NCBI RefSeq assembly: GCF_024297065.1
Contig: NZ_CP101114.1
Span: 992,001-1,056,000 of the forward strand
Length of the DNA stretch: 64,000 nt
From: Bartonella harrusi
Lineage (GTDB): Bacteria > Pseudomonadota > Alphaproteobacteria > Rhizobiales > Rhizobiaceae
Direction: 5' to 3'
The position numbers and the translations under genes are program-made. The notes beneath the pieces are model-generated. The model was not told where the DNA came from, did not search any database, and saw only the letters and a list, made by a program, of their open reading frames with translations. Positions 1-9,680 of this stretch are shown here, piece by piece (the first letter of the stretch is position 1; each line of letters starts with the position of its first letter).

Positions 1-314
1 GGTTTGATTGGTGAAGACGGTTTAGTTGAAGTCAAATGTCCACAATCAACGACACATCTTCGTTTTTTTATGTATGACGAGATTAAGCCTGAATACAGAG
101 TGCAGATGCAATTCCAAATGGCTTGTACAGGGCGCAAATGGTGTCATTTCATCAGTTATAATCCACAATTTGTAGAGAGGTCATCTCACTTGCGTATAAA
201 ATCCAACGCATCCACCGTGATGATGAACAAATTGAACAGATTACTAAAGCAGTCGAGGTCTTTTTAGCAGAAATAGAGCAAGACATGAAGCAGATCTTGA
301 CAAAAGCTGCATAA
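1..314 (+). pseudogene. YqaJ-like phage exonuclease remnant, 5' end outside window, frameshifted
   Basis: The frame open from the window edge encodes GLVEVKCPQSTTH, the catalytic-core signature (E-x-K) of the YqaJ / lambda-exonuclease family, followed by an MQFQMACTG segment typical of these enzymes. These nucleases digest dsDNA 5'-3' and partner with a phage annealing protein. Near position 198 the reading frame is lost. The family-like C-terminus (RIHRDDEQIEQITKAVEVF...) continues in the next frame to a TAA at 312-314. One extra A in the short run around 198-201 would restore a single frame, so this looks like a one-base deletion. The 5' part lies outside the window, so activity elsewhere cannot be excluded. 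Family call fairly sure; pseudogene status inferred. Confidence 0.6.
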
Positions 315-350
315 CCCTATGGGGGTGCTCTCCTCCTCTCAGCACCCACA

Positions 351-362
351 CCCATTATGTAA
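351..362 (+). repeat. Direct repeat CCCATTATGTAA, copy 1
   Basis: CCCATTATGTAA lies directly upstream of the DUF488 start codon and recurs at 922-933 upstream of the AlpA-like gene. Similarity continues weakly after the repeat (purine-rich tract, then GTG). Probably a shared leader or a duplication; no function can be assigned. Confidence 0.45.
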
Positions 363-373
363 GGAAGTAAAAC

Positions 374-862
374 GTGTGTAATATCAAACAGAGTATCCTA
401 CACCCAGCTAAAGATGAGAAAGCTTGTTTTTTTACAATTGGCTATGAAGGAAAGTCCCTTGAGAATTATCTTGATTGTCTCATAGAAAACAATATCAAAA
501 CTTTATGTGATGTTCGTAGAAATCCAATAAGTAGAAAACATGGGTTTTCGAAAAGACAATTGGAGAAAGCTGTAAACAACATTAATATTGAATATATGCA
601 TATGCCTGAACTTGGCATTGCCTCTGAAAAACGACAAAATTTGAAAACACAAAAAGATTACGAACGTCTTTTTGAAGAATATCAAAAGACAACACTCAAA
701 AATCATTTGTGTGCAATAAACACATGATATCAAGTCTTTTTAAACAAAAAGCGCGTTGCAATTACTTGTTTTGAAGCCAATGTATGCATGTGCCATAGAG
801 GGCAAATAGCCTTGGCTCTTACACAATTACAGGATTGGAAATATGAAATTAAGCATATCTAA
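374..862 (+). pseudogene. DUF488 family protein interrupted by an in-frame TGA
   Basis: DUF488 proteins are small, poorly characterised proteins often found in mobile DNA. The first part (FFTIGYEGKSLENYLDCLIE... TLCDVRRNP) matches the N-terminus of the family. A TGA at 725-727 stops the frame, yet the same frame stays open afterwards and encodes the conserved C-terminus (RVAITCFEANVCMCHRGQIALAL) until TAA at 860-862. The interruption is therefore a single nonsense codon and not a frameshift. The start chosen is GTG 374, preceded by AAGGAAG at 361-367. About 162 codons in total, a normal length for the family. Either a pseudogene or, less likely, a readthrough gene. Confidence 0.65.
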
Positions 863-921
863 AAAATAAGCATACAAATTTTTAAAAATGGGAAAGCTCC
901 ATATGTTTCCTAGTATGGCCG

Positions 922-933
922 CCCATTATGTAA
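922..933 (+). repeat. Direct repeat CCCATTATGTAA, copy 2
   Basis: Second copy of the 12-base repeat at 351-362, here 24 bases before the ATG chosen for the AlpA-like gene. Both copies sit in the same position relative to a gene start. Confidence 0.45.
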
Positions 934-957
934 CGTAAAAGAGTGAAAGGTCATGAG

Positions 958-1182
958 ATGATATTTGATGATGGTGATAGATATGTGACAACACGCGAAT
1001 GTGCAGAGCTTTTTAGCGTATCAACCACAACGATTCGCAATTGGGTGTTTCAAGGGGTGTTTCCTGAGCCTTATAAGCTAGGGAGAGCGGTAAGATGGAG
1101 AAAAAAAGAAATCTTGGCCTTTACCCCGAAGAAAAATAAGCAGCAAATAACAACAAATGAGGTAAAGTTGTATAAACTGTAG
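958..1182 (+). CDS. AlpA-family helix-turn-helix regulator / excisionase-like protein
   Basis: A 74-residue protein whose core (YVTTRECAELFSVSTTTIRNW, then EPYKLGRAVRWRKKEI) is the winged HTH of the AlpA / MerR-like excisionase family: a helix-turn-helix that reads 'sense domain, choose site' followed by the GRAVRW wing. Such proteins act as transcription activators of integrase genes or as DNA-bending excision factors. ATG 958 is preferred over GTG 943 because AAAGG at 946-950 is correctly spaced for it. It sits between phage-like remnants and the 3' end of tRNA-Thr, the usual place for an integration-module regulator. No integrase is visible in the window. Family call good, target unknown. 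Confidence 0.7.
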   Translation: MIFDDGDRYVTTRECAELFSVSTTTIRNWVFQGVFPEPYKLGRAVRWRKKEILAFTPKKNKQQITTNEVKLYKL

Positions 1183-1261
1183 AAGGTGGTCTAAAAGGTG
1201 CTCTGAAATTGGCTTTTTTAAGAAAAAAATTATATATTTCAATATGTTGAGGATGATAAAT

Positions 1262-1337
<76 letters not shown>

Positions 1338-1536
1338 ACAACGACATAGCAAGTAGCACAAACTTGCAAAAAGGAAAATAGAAAATTATCAATTTTAGTG
1401 CATATTTTTACTTATATCACAAATTATAAAACAATTAGCTTCTTTATTTTCTTACCGTTTATAGTGGTTTTAGATATCATTCCCATATTGTTATTTACTA
1501 GAAATGTTAATGAATATCGATCATTTTGTTACCAAA

Positions 1537-2895
1537 CTACGAATCTGGAGAGGTTGATTGGTTAGAAAGATATTTTTCTAGCCAATGGATGTTGTAGTTA
1601 CCGTCTGCAATATCTTTATTGTCAATGAGATCACGAAAAAGAGGCAATGTCGTTTTGATTCCATCGACTACAAATTCATCTAAAGCACGCCGTAAACGCA
1701 TCATACATTCTAAACGCGTACGTCCATGCACAATGAGCTTTCCAATCATGCTGTCATAATAAGGAGGAATACGGTAACCTGAATAAGCACCTGAATCAAC
1801 ACGAATTCCTAAACCTCCAGGGGTATGAAAATGTGTAATAGTTCCTGGTGATGGTATAAAGTTAAGGGGATCTTCCGCATTGATACGACATTCAATAGCA
1901 TGGCCAGAGAAGCAGATCTCATTTTGAGTTACTGAAAGTTTGCATCCTGATGCAATATAAATTTGTTCATGGACCAAGTCTATGCCTGTAATCGCTTCAG
2001 TTACAGGATGCTCAACTTGTAAACGTGTATTCATCTCAATAAAGTAGAATTCACCATTTTCATAAAGAAATTCAACAGTACCTGCTCCACGATATCCAAG
2101 TTGAGCACAGGCATTGGCCACAACACCACCAATTTTTTCCCGTTCAATTTCATTAAGCGCAGGTGACGTCGCTTCTTCCCATATTTTTTGATGACGTCGT
2201 TGAAGCGAACAATCGCGTTCTCCTAAATGAACAGCATTTCCCGCTCCATCACCTATAACTTGAATTTCAATATGACGAGGCTTTTCTAAATATTTTTCGA
2301 TATAAACTGCATCATCTCCAAAAGCTGCTGCCGCTTCTGAACGGGTTGTTTTGAGTGCTACAGTAAACTCTTGTTCAGAATGGACGACTTTCATACCACG
2401 TCCACCACCACCGGCAGAAGCCTTAATAATAACTGGATAACCAATTTCATGAGCAGTACGCAAAGCTTCCGCTTCTTCAGTAACAGCTCCATCTGAACCA
2501 GGAACTACAGGAATTCCAAGTTTCTTAGCAGTTTTTTTTGCTTCGATTTTATCGCCCATGATCCGAATATGCGCAGCTGTTGGGCCGATAAATGTGATAT
2601 TATGAGCTTCTAAAACATCTGCAAATCTTGCATTCTCAGAAAGAAAACCATAGCCAGGATGAACAGCATCAGCTCCTGTAATTTCACACGCCGCAATAAT
2701 TTGCTGAACATTTAAATAAGAATCGCGCGCTGGGGGAGGGCCAATACAGACACTTTCATCAGCAAGACGAACGTGCATTGCATCGGCGTCAGCGGTAGAG
2801 TGAACGGCTACAGTTTTTATTCCAAGTTCTTTGCAAGCTCGTAGCACGCGAAGAGCAATTTCTCCCCGATTAGCGATGAGGATTTTTCGAATCAT
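1537..2895 (-). CDS. accC: Biotin carboxylase subunit of acetyl-CoA carboxylase
   Basis: AccC carboxylates the biotin carried by AccB using ATP and bicarbonate, the first half-reaction of malonyl-CoA synthesis for fatty acids. The 452 residues match the family length. Visible signatures are the N-terminal [14 protein letters not shown], the glycine-rich ATP-grasp loop [12 protein letters not shown] (about 158-169), and the active-site segment [16 protein letters not shown] with its Glu, Arg and Gln. It lies 14 bases after accB on the same strand and is surely cotranscribed with it, the standard accBC arrangement. The start ATG is preceded by a good AAGGAGC site. The reading frame shows no anomaly. 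Confidence 0.97.
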   Translation of the reverse strand: MIRKILIANRGEIALRVLRACKELGIKTVAVHSTADADAMHVRLADESVCIGPPPARDSYLNVQQIIAACEITGADAVHPGYGFLSENARFADVLEAHNITFIGPTAAHIRIMGDKIEAKKTAKKLGIPVVPGSDGAVTEEAEALRTAHEIGYPVIIKASAGGGGRGMKVVHSEQEFTVALKTTRSEAAAAFGDDAVYIEKYLEKPRHIEIQVIGDGAGNAVHLGERDCSLQRRHQKIWEEATSPALNEIEREKIGGVVANACAQLGYRGAGTVEFLYENGEFYFIEMNTRLQVEHPVTEAITGIDLVHEQIYIASGCKLSVTQNEICFSGHAIECRINAEDPLNFIPSPGTITHFHTPGGLGIRVDSGAYSGYRIPPYYDSMIGKLIVHGRTRLECMMRLRRALDEFVVDGIKTTLPLFRDLIDNKDIADGNYNIHWLEKYLSNQSTSPDS

Positions 2896-2909
2896 AATTG
2901 CTCCTTGCT

Positions 2910-3401
2910 TTATTCAACAACGACAAGTGGTTCACCAAACTCAACGGGTTGGCCATCTTTAACAAAAATAGTGGTTACCGTGCCTGAGCGCGGTGATGGA
3001 ATTTGATTCATCGTTTTCATTGCCTCAATAATAAGTAAAGTTTCCCCTTCAGAAACACTTTGCCCTATTTCTACAAAAGACTGTGCACCTGGTGAAGGTG
3101 CTAGATAAGCGGTTCCAACCATAGGAGATGTTACTGTGTTTTTTGATTTGTCTTCTTGTTTAGGAGTTTCTGCTGTTGAGCTAGGAGGAGAAGTTACTGA
3201 AAAAGTAGGAGAAGGAATAGGGGCATAAATTGTTTGTTCAGGAGCAGCTGAGGTATTTTGACGCGATACACAAATACGAAGTCCATTTTGTTCTAGTTCG
3301 ATATTTGTTAAATTTGTATCATTTAAAATTTCAGCAAGGTCACGAATAATTTTTGTATCAATTGTGGTATATTTTCCCGCGTCATTTTTTTTTGTTACCA
3401 T
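2910..3401 (-). CDS. accB: Biotin carboxyl carrier protein of acetyl-CoA carboxylase
   Basis: AccB carries the biotin that shuttles carboxyl groups between AccC and the AccAD transferase. The 163 residues show the family layout: an N-terminal segment that binds the carboxylase, a Pro/Ser/Thr-rich flexible linker (about 50-90), and a C-terminal biotinyl domain with the EAMKTM motif, where Lys129 is the biotinylation site. It is the upstream gene of the accBC pair. The 250 bases before it are AT-rich and should contain the promoter. In many relatives an aroQ gene precedes accB; here a DsbA-like gene lies upstream on the same strand, so the aroQ linkage is absent. Confidence 0.96.
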   Translation of the reverse strand: MVTKKNDAGKYTTIDTKIIRDLAEILNDTNLTNIELEQNGLRICVSRQNTSAAPEQTIYAPIPSPTFSVTSPPSSTAETPKQEDKSKNTVTSPMVGTAYLAPSPGAQSFVEIGQSVSEGETLLIIEAMKTMNQIPSPRSGTVTTIFVKDGQPVEFGEPLVVVE

Positions 3402-3653
3402 TTTATTTCTTACTCCTTGATCAATGAAGATCGTTATTATCTAATTGCTATGATCGAATATCTCTAGACTACGGATAATCTTTTTGGAGGCTTCTATTAA
3501 AAGCTATTCACTTTTAGATCACAGTTTACAATTTTAAACCAGTATCTACTTTATAAAAGTGCACTTATAAGCCTGTTATAAAAAAAGAGAAAGCATAAAA
3601 TTATTCCATTTACGGTATTCTTTATAAAAGTTTATGAGGTAAAAAAGATAATT

Positions 3654-4526
3654 TTACTTTATATGTTCTATGGATTTTTTTAGAATATCTTGGCTTACGG
3701 CTCCGATAAGCACTTTATCACCAATAATATAAGAAGGCGTTCCTGTAATATTCAGAGCAGAGGCAATTTGCATATTTTCTTTAAAGGAATTTTGAAGTTT
3801 AGAATCTGTTAATGCATTGCGCAGTTCTTTTTCATCGGCTCCTAATGAAATGGCTATTTTTATAGCTTTAGCTTCATTGGCACGACTTTTATTGGTTAAA
3901 AGCGCTTTATGAAACTGAGGATATTTTTCTGGAAGTAGTTGGCGAAAAGCATAGGCAACACTATGGGCTGCCATAGAATCAGGACCAAGAATTGGTAAAT
4001 CTTTGACAACAACGCGTAAATCTGGGTACTCTTTTATTAAATTTTCTATGTATGAATAGGACATTTTACAATATCCACAATTGTAATCAAAAAAATCAAT
4101 CAGCACTCTTTTACCATTTGGGTTACCCAAAACAGCATCGTGAGGAGATTGAAAAATTTCCTTTTTAAACAAATTAATGATTGAAGCTTGTGTTTGAGTT
4201 TTTTGTTTGTTTTTATTTTCCAGCTTTTCTTGGAGGATAAGCTGCATTTCAATCATGATTTCTGGATTAGTAAGTAAATATTCTCTTACAATTTTTTGAA
4301 TATCGTAATCGTCAACAAGAGGTATAAGTTTTTCTTTAAGCTTAGACAAAAAAGTAGGATCTTCTAAAAGCTGTGTCTTAAAACTTTCTGAGTTAAGATA
4401 ATTTTCTGTTTTCCCGCGAGATATTGCGTTTGATAAAAAGGATGAAGAGATCAAAATACTCAACATAATTGTTGCTGAAAATTTTGCAATGATTGTTGTT
4501 TTTGAGTGTTGAGGCTGATGAGTCAT
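3654..4526 (-). CDS. DsbA-family periplasmic thiol:disulfide oxidoreductase
   Basis: A 290-residue exported thioredoxin-fold protein. A hydrophobic segment at about 16-33 is a probable signal peptide. A Lys/Gln-rich, probably coiled region (about 45-115) precedes the thioredoxin domain, in which DFFDYNCGYCKMS carries the redox pair Cys150-Cys153 and GTPSYIIG (near 262) supplies the cis-proline loop. The 'GYC' active site and the N-terminal extension match the alphaproteobacterial DsbA/ScsC-like group (annotated variously as Com1- or DsbA-like outer-membrane or periplasmic proteins). Likely role: forming or shuffling disulfides in exported proteins. It is a single gene, more than 250 bases from both neighbours. 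The exact subfamily is uncertain. Confidence 0.85.
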   Translation of the reverse strand: MTHQPQHSKTTIIAKFSATIMLSILISSSFLSNAISRGKTENYLNSESFKTQLLEDPTFLSKLKEKLIPLVDDYDIQKIVREYLLTNPEIMIEMQLILQEKLENKNKQKTQTQASIINLFKKEIFQSPHDAVLGNPNGKRVLIDFFDYNCGYCKMSYSYIENLIKEYPDLRVVVKDLPILGPDSMAAHSVAYAFRQLLPEKYPQFHKALLTNKSRANEAKAIKIAISLGADEKELRNALTDSKLQNSFKENMQIASALNITGTPSYIIGDKVLIGAVSQDILKKSIEHIK

Positions 4527-4831
4527 TTATACTGCTTCTATACTGCTTCATATTTCTACTGTGATCTTGAGTGAAATATATGAAAACTATTGCCTGTATG
4601 CAATAAAGTATTTAACTATAATTAATGGGTTACGCAAAGAATATCAATTTTCTCTAGAAAGGATATTTTGTATGATGCATCATTTTGCGAGATACTGTTT
4701 TTAAAGGGGATAAAATTTCTTTTCTTTATTGACAGGAGAAAAAGGACATTAACAATTCGATTAAGAACATTGATATTGTCTCTGCCTGTTTTCTTATTGT
4801 GTATTGTGTATAGTAAAACAAATTAACTTAA
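4527..4831. other. Intergenic region between dsbA-like gene and glpD
   Basis: About 305 AT-rich bases between divergently transcribed genes. It must carry both promoters. I see short repeated GTATTGTGTA units near 4800-4815 but no clear operator, riboswitch or RNA gene. Confidence 0.4.
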
Positions 4832-6361
4832 ATGATGAAAAGTAAAATTATGAAAAACACAACACATTATGAGCTCTTTATCATTGGTGGAGGGATAAAT
4901 GGGTGTGGATTGGCAAGAGATGCCGCTGGACGTGGCTTTAAAGTGGGATTGGCAGAAATGAATGATCTTGCTTCGGGGACATCAAGTGCGTCGACCAAGC
5001 TTATTCATGGTGGTCTTCGTTATCTTGAACACTATGAGTTTAGACTTGTTCGTGATGCTTTGAAAGAACGCGAAACTATTTTGCGAATGGCTCCCCATAT
5101 TGTGCGTCCTCTTCGTTTTCTTCTTCCTTATCATAAAAAATTACGCTCCGCTTGGATGTTGCGTTTGGGACTGTTTATTTATGATTATTTAGGGAGTTGG
5201 AATCAAAAACTGTGGCGCAGTAAAATGGTGAATTTTTCAAAAAATTTTTGCTCTACACTGAAGAAAGAGTATCAGAGAGGATTTGAATATTCTGATGCTA
5301 GAGTTGATGATGCACGTTTGGTCATTGCTAATGCTCGTGATGCAGAAAAGCAGGGAGCTGATATAAAAGTACGGACAGAAGTTATCTCTATAAAAAGAGA
5401 AAAAGAAAAATGGCTTATATTTCTTCGCAATAAATTAAACAATACAGAATATTGTGTTACAGCTTCTTATGTTGTGAATATGACGGGACCTTGGATTAAT
5501 CATATTCTAGAAAATATTTTAGATTGTAAAAAGAATCCTCCTGTTCGGCTTGTTAAGGGATCTCATATTCTGATTCCTAAGCTTTATGCCCATGATCGTG
5601 CTTATATTTTTCAAAATGGTGATGGTCGTATTATATTTTCTATTCCTTATCAGGAAGAGTTTACACTCCTTGGAACAACAGATTGTGATTATCAAGGTGA
5701 TCCTGCTGATGTTCATATTACGGATGCAGAGATTGATTATCTTTGTACTGCCGCGAGTGAATATTTCATACAACCCGTAGTGCGTGAAAAGATTGTCTGG
5801 ACTTATTCGGGTGTTCGTCCACTCTATGATGATGGAGCTTCAAAAGCACAAGAAATTACACGTGATTATGTTTTGAAAGAAATGGGGACAGAAAATATGC
5901 CCCAGATTCTGAATCTTTATGGTGGGAAGATTACAACTTATCGTAAGCTGGCTGAAGATGCCATGAAGTTTGTTGAAAAAGCACTTGGAAAAAGAGGAGG
6001 GCCATGGACCAAAAATTCAACGCTTCCTGGGGGGGATTTTGCATATGATAGGCTGGATACAATTGAAAATAAGATTGCTCTTTTGATTCCAGATTTAGAT
6101 GCTTTCACATACCGTAGGCTTGCACGTTCTTATGGTTCGGAGGCACTTGTGATATTTGCGAATGGGAGAGCAGATAAAGGAAAAGATTTTGGTCATGGGC
6201 TTTATGAAGTTGAAGTCAAATGGTTAATGGAAAAGGAATGGGCAAAAACATGTGAAGATGTGTTGTGGCGCCGTTCAAAACTTGGACTTTTGTTTAATGA
6301 GAAAGAAATTGATGCTCTTTCTGCTTACATGCAAGACAAAAAAACAAGCAAACAAAATTGA
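4832..6361 (+). CDS. glpD: Aerobic glycerol-3-phosphate dehydrogenase
   Basis: GlpD oxidises sn-glycerol-3-phosphate to dihydroxyacetone phosphate at the inner membrane and passes electrons through FAD to quinone. The 509 residues match the family. The FAD-binding Rossmann motif ELFIIGGGINGCGLARDAAGRG is at the N-terminus, followed by the family signature ASGTSSASTKLIHGGLRYLE. Further on are LVKGSHILIP and YGGKITTYRKLAEDAM, typical of the catalytic and C-terminal domains. The start could be ATG 4832, 4835 or 4850 (MKNTTHYELF); the sequence does not decide. No glycerol facilitator or kinase is next to it, so it may process G3P from phospholipid turnover or host supply. Confidence 0.96.
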   Translation: MMKSKIMKNTTHYELFIIGGGINGCGLARDAAGRGFKVGLAEMNDLASGTSSASTKLIHGGLRYLEHYEFRLVRDALKERETILRMAPHIVRPLRFLLPYHKKLRSAWMLRLGLFIYDYLGSWNQKLWRSKMVNFSKNFCSTLKKEYQRGFEYSDARVDDARLVIANARDAEKQGADIKVRTEVISIKREKEKWLIFLRNKLNNTEYCVTASYVVNMTGPWINHILENILDCKKNPPVRLVKGSHILIPKLYAHDRAYIFQNGDGRIIFSIPYQEEFTLLGTTDCDYQGDPADVHITDAEIDYLCTAASEYFIQPVVREKIVWTYSGVRPLYDDGASKAQEITRDYVLKEMGTENMPQILNLYGGKITTYRKLAEDAMKFVEKALGKRGGPWTKNSTLPGGDFAYDRLDTIENKIALLIPDLDAFTYRRLARSYGSEALVIFANGRADKGKDFGHGLYEVEVKWLMEKEWAKTCEDVLWRRSKLGLLFNEKEIDALSAYMQDKKTSKQN

Positions 6362-6792
6362 TGCTCATTTAACTTTATAAGAATGCGATAAAACGCTGAA
6401 GGCAAATAAGCCAGAATACTGTGTATTATAATCGTATTTTCATTTATTGTTTATCAGCTGTAAAATATTTTATTTATTATACAGGAAAATGCATTTATAA
6501 ACCATTGAGGGGCGAGAAGAACTATTAAAGTGATTTTTTATATTACAATGCACTTTCCATACATCATGCGTTGCATATCCGAGAATTTCATTTCGTTAGA
6601 AACGGTATATAACATTTCTTCTTTTGATCTTGGCAGAATTTTAGATTTTAAAGAAGTGTAATTGGTAAGAGAATATGTTTCTATACTTTTAACTTATGGT
6701 AAAGGAAATAAGTTTTTCTCTTAAAGTAGAAAAATGAGAGCATTGTATATATGAAAGGGGACACCCTTAATAAATGAGAGAGTAATGCTCTT
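6362..6792. other. Intergenic region, no gene seen
   Basis: About 430 AT-rich bases between glpD and the dihydrouridine synthase gene. No open frame of conserved appearance, strong hairpin with a T-run or RNA gene could be recognised. It presumably holds the promoter of the downstream gene. Confidence 0.4.
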
Positions 6793-7773
6793 ATGATATT
6801 TTATAATTCTCCATCATCAGTAAAATTTGCGGTAGCACCAATGTTAGAGTGGACGGATCGGCATTGCAGATTTTTTTATCGTCTTTTAACAAAAAAAACG
6901 CTCCTTTATACCGAAATGATGGTAGCCGATTCTGTAATCCATGGTGTTCGTAAACAATTGTTAGCTTTTAACGATAAAGAACATCCAATTGCTTTGCAAT
7001 TAGGGGGAGCAGATCCGAAAAAACTAGCAGAAGCTGCGAAAATTGCTGAAGAATTTGGTTATGATGAAATAAATCTCAATGTTGGTTGCCCATCAAATCG
7101 TGTTCAGGCAGGTATGTTTGGTGCTTGTTTGATGCTATATCCTGATATTGTAGCAAGGGCTGTGGAAGCGATAAAAACAGTTGTTAGCATACCTGTCACT
7201 GTTAAATGTCGTATTGGTGTGGACGAACAGAATGAAGAATTTGCTTTAGATCTTTTAGCAAATCAAGTTTGGAATGCTGGGGGTGATGCACTCTGGGTCC
7301 ATGCACGTAAAGCATGGTTACAAGGATTAAGCCCGAAAGAAAATCGCAATATTCCCCCATTAAATTATGAAAGAGTTTATAAGTTAAAACATAAATATTC
7401 TCATAAATTCATTGGAATAAATGGTGGAATTAAATCTATTGATGAGATCAAAGAGCATTTAACTGTATGTGATGCGGCCATGGTTGGTCGGCAAGTTTAT
7501 CATAATCCAACTTTATTAAAATATATTGATTGTGAAATATATAGTGAACCACAGAATGAACTGAGTGATGATGATCTTATTGAAGTGATGTGTGATTATG
7601 CTGATCAACATATTGCATCAGGAGGACGGCTTTCTCATATAACACGTCATATGATTGGTCTATTTCATGGCAGAGATGGAGCACGCCGATGGCGGCAAAT
7701 ATTATCAAATGATGCAACAAAAGCCGATGCAGACGTGCGTGCTTTGAAAAAAGCTTTTGCTGCTCTCACTTAA
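6793..7773 (+). CDS. dusA: tRNA-dihydrouridine(20/20a) synthase
   Basis: Dus enzymes reduce uridines in the tRNA D-loop with FMN and NADPH. The 326 residues show the TIM-barrel Dus family: the N-terminal FAVAPMLEWTDRHCRFF, then ALQLGGADP, the catalytic loop INLNVGCPSNRVQAG with the active-site Cys near residue 99, and VKCRIGVD. The DusA-specific C-terminal helical part is present (HITRHMIGLFHGRDGARRWRQIL). 'M-EWTDRHCR' and 'SNRVQ-G-FGACLM' are the DusA subfamily versions of these motifs. It stands alone between long intergenic spacers. The frame is intact and full length. Confidence 0.94.
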   Translation: MIFYNSPSSVKFAVAPMLEWTDRHCRFFYRLLTKKTLLYTEMMVADSVIHGVRKQLLAFNDKEHPIALQLGGADPKKLAEAAKIAEEFGYDEINLNVGCPSNRVQAGMFGACLMLYPDIVARAVEAIKTVVSIPVTVKCRIGVDEQNEEFALDLLANQVWNAGGDALWVHARKAWLQGLSPKENRNIPPLNYERVYKLKHKYSHKFIGINGGIKSIDEIKEHLTVCDAAMVGRQVYHNPTLLKYIDCEIYSEPQNELSDDDLIEVMCDYADQHIASGGRLSHITRHMIGLFHGRDGARRWRQILSNDATKADADVRALKKAFAALT

Positions 7774-8134
7774 TAAGTGTTTACAAAGCAATCTCCGTTA
7801 AAGTTTTAAACGATTCAAATTTGGGGATTGCAAAAAGCTATTATCTTTTATTATGGAGAGGGTTAAAACTACACAATAGTATACTACACGATGCTCCGCA
7901 ATAAAGAAGTATGATTTAATGCAATAGTATAAAAATAGACAATAATATACTGATAAAATTATAATATATAAATGAACAAAATATTTATTTGATAAGCAAA
8001 AAGAGTGCAAAAATAATTTTTTTCATAATATTTAACGTTTTAAAAAGCTGCTTAAAAAAAACCAATAAATTATTCATATCCTTTATATATGACGAGATTC
8101 TCATTAAAGATTTTAAATTTGAAAAGGTATTTTC
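7774..8134. other. Intergenic region upstream of cobT, no gene seen
   Basis: About 360 very AT-rich bases. I looked for a cobalamin riboswitch before cobT and could not recognise a B12 box or its paired stems. Nothing else is supported. Confidence 0.35.
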
Positions 8135-9124
8135 ATGACCGTTAGTCCATTTGATGATTTTCGTGCTTTACTCACAAATTTGCCTATTGCTGATGAATTT
8201 TCTATGATGTTGGCAAAACGACGGCAGGAAAAATTGACGAAGATTCAAGGAGCGATGGGAAAATTAAGGGATATCGCAGTTTGGTATGCGGGATGGAGGG
8301 GAGCAGAAAAGCCTGTCATAAAACGACCTCTGGTTGCTATTTTTTCGGGAAATCACGGCATTATAGAAGAAAATGTTACATCATTTCCGCAATCTATGAC
8401 ACAAAAGATGGTGCAAAATTTTGCTTCTGGTGGTGCTGCTATTAATCAAATTTGCATAGCTTATGATCTTGGATTGAAGATTTTTGATTTGGCACTTGAA
8501 TATCCTACAATGAATATTACGAAAGATGCAGCAATGGACGAACGTAGTGCAGCGGCTACAATGGCATTTGGAATGGAATCCATTGCGGGTGGAACAGATC
8601 TCCTATGTATAGGTGAAATGGGCATTGGAAACACGACAATAGCTTCAGCTTTATGTTTGGCCTTGTTTGGCGGAGAGGTGGAGGAATGGACGGGAGATGA
8701 TATGGGATTTGATGGTGAATTCTATCAACGTAAAATAGCGGCGGTTAAGACGGCGGTGTCTTTACACAAGGATTATTTTAATGATCCTTTTGAGATTATG
8801 CGTCGCCTAGGAGGGCGTGAAATTGCGGCTATGATTGGTGCTATTTTAGCGGCAAGAATGGAAAAAATTCCCGTTATTTTAGATGGTTTTGTAGCAACAG
8901 CCGCCGCCGCCGTTCTTTATAAAATTCATCCAAAAGCTTTAGACCATACCCTTGTTGGACATCTTTCTTCTGAATCTGGACATCATAAACTTTTAAAAAA
9001 AATTAGCAAAGAACCACTTTTAGATTTTAAAATGCGTCTTGGGGAAGGAACGGGTGCTGCGATGGCGGCTGGTATTGTTAAGGCGGCTGTTTTGACCCAC
9101 GCACAAATGGCGGTTTTTGAATAA
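8135..9124 (+). CDS. cobT: Nicotinate-nucleotide--dimethylbenzimidazole phosphoribosyltransferase
   Basis: CobT makes alpha-ribazole phosphate from dimethylbenzimidazole and nicotinate mononucleotide for the lower ligand of cobalamin. The 329 residues carry the family landmarks: VAIFSGNHGII near 67-77, the GEMGIGNTTIASAL loop near 165, and the C-terminal MRLGEGTGAAMA containing the catalytic Glu (about residue 304). No other cobalamin gene lies near it. In a host-restricted bacterium this suggests remodelling of imported corrinoids and not complete synthesis; that is inference. An AAAAGGT site precedes ATG 8135. The next gene is convergent. Confidence 0.94.
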   Translation: MTVSPFDDFRALLTNLPIADEFSMMLAKRRQEKLTKIQGAMGKLRDIAVWYAGWRGAEKPVIKRPLVAIFSGNHGIIEENVTSFPQSMTQKMVQNFASGGAAINQICIAYDLGLKIFDLALEYPTMNITKDAAMDERSAAATMAFGMESIAGGTDLLCIGEMGIGNTTIASALCLALFGGEVEEWTGDDMGFDGEFYQRKIAAVKTAVSLHKDYFNDPFEIMRRLGGREIAAMIGAILAARMEKIPVILDGFVATAAAAVLYKIHPKALDHTLVGHLSSESGHHKLLKKISKEPLLDFKMRLGEGTGAAMAAGIVKAAVLTHAQMAVFE

Positions 9125-9168
9125 GATGATTTGATCACTTGCAGGATGATAGTGTATTAAAGAAACCT

Positions 9169-9660
9169 TTAAGAACTTTGTTCATTGTTTTTTTCTTGCA
9201 ATTTTATATAGTTGAGTGGAAGTTCTGTTGTATATTTAATCTGTTCCATTGCGAAAGAAGATGAGACGTCACGGATATCAATTTTAGCAATTAATTTCTT
9301 ATAAAAGAGGTCATAGGCTTCAATATTGGGAACGGCAACACGCAATAAATAGTCAATATCTCCGCTCATGCGATAAAACTCAATGACTTCAGGAAATTCT
9401 CCGACAATTTTTGCAAAACGCTTAAACCATTCATGGCTATGTGTGTTTGTACGAATGGAGACAAAAACAGTAACGTGTGCGTTTACTTTCTCTGGAGAAA
9501 GAACAGCAACACGGCGTTGAATAACACCTTCTTCTTCAAGTTTTTGAATTCTACGCCAACAAGGAGTGGTTGAAAGTCCAACTCTTTTAGCAATATCAGC
9601 AACAGAAAGTGTCGCATTTTCTTGTAAAAGGTGTAAAATTTTTCGGTCAAGACGATCCAT
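9169..9660 (-). CDS. Lrp/AsnC family transcriptional regulator
   Basis: A 163-residue feast/famine regulator. The N-terminal HTH (about 1-60) reads MDRLDRKILHLLQENATLSVADIAKRVG followed by LSTTPCWRRIQKLEEEGVI, the classic Lrp DNA-binding unit. The C-terminal half (about 65-150), with the YRMSGDIDYLLRVAVPNIEAYD segment, is the RAM effector-binding and oligomerisation domain. The sequence resembles the general Lrp group found in Rhizobiales. Such proteins sense amino acids and often regulate amino-acid transport or catabolism; the liv operon in this window is a possible but unproven target. It is 20 bases after the UDG-family gene on the same strand and may be cotranscribed with it. Confidence 0.92.
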   Translation of the reverse strand: MDRLDRKILHLLQENATLSVADIAKRVGLSTTPCWRRIQKLEEEGVIQRRVAVLSPEKVNAHVTVFVSIRTNTHSHEWFKRFAKIVGEFPEVIEFYRMSGDIDYLLRVAVPNIEAYDLFYKKLIAKIDIRDVSSSFAMEQIKYTTELPLNYIKLQEKNNEQSS

Positions 9661-9680
9661 ATTTTATCTCAATATTTAGT

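Noticed and set aside
323..347. Hairpin GGGTGCT/AGCACCC after the exonuclease remnant as a terminator
   Set aside because: The stem is only 7 bp with an 11-base loop and no T-run follows on either strand.
7798..8010. 70-codon frame on the minus strand between dusA and cobT
   Set aside because: Tyr/Phe/Ile-rich translation of AT-rich spacer DNA, no ribosome site.
7774..8134. Cobalamin riboswitch before cobT
   Set aside because: No B12-box-like sequence or matching stems found by eye.
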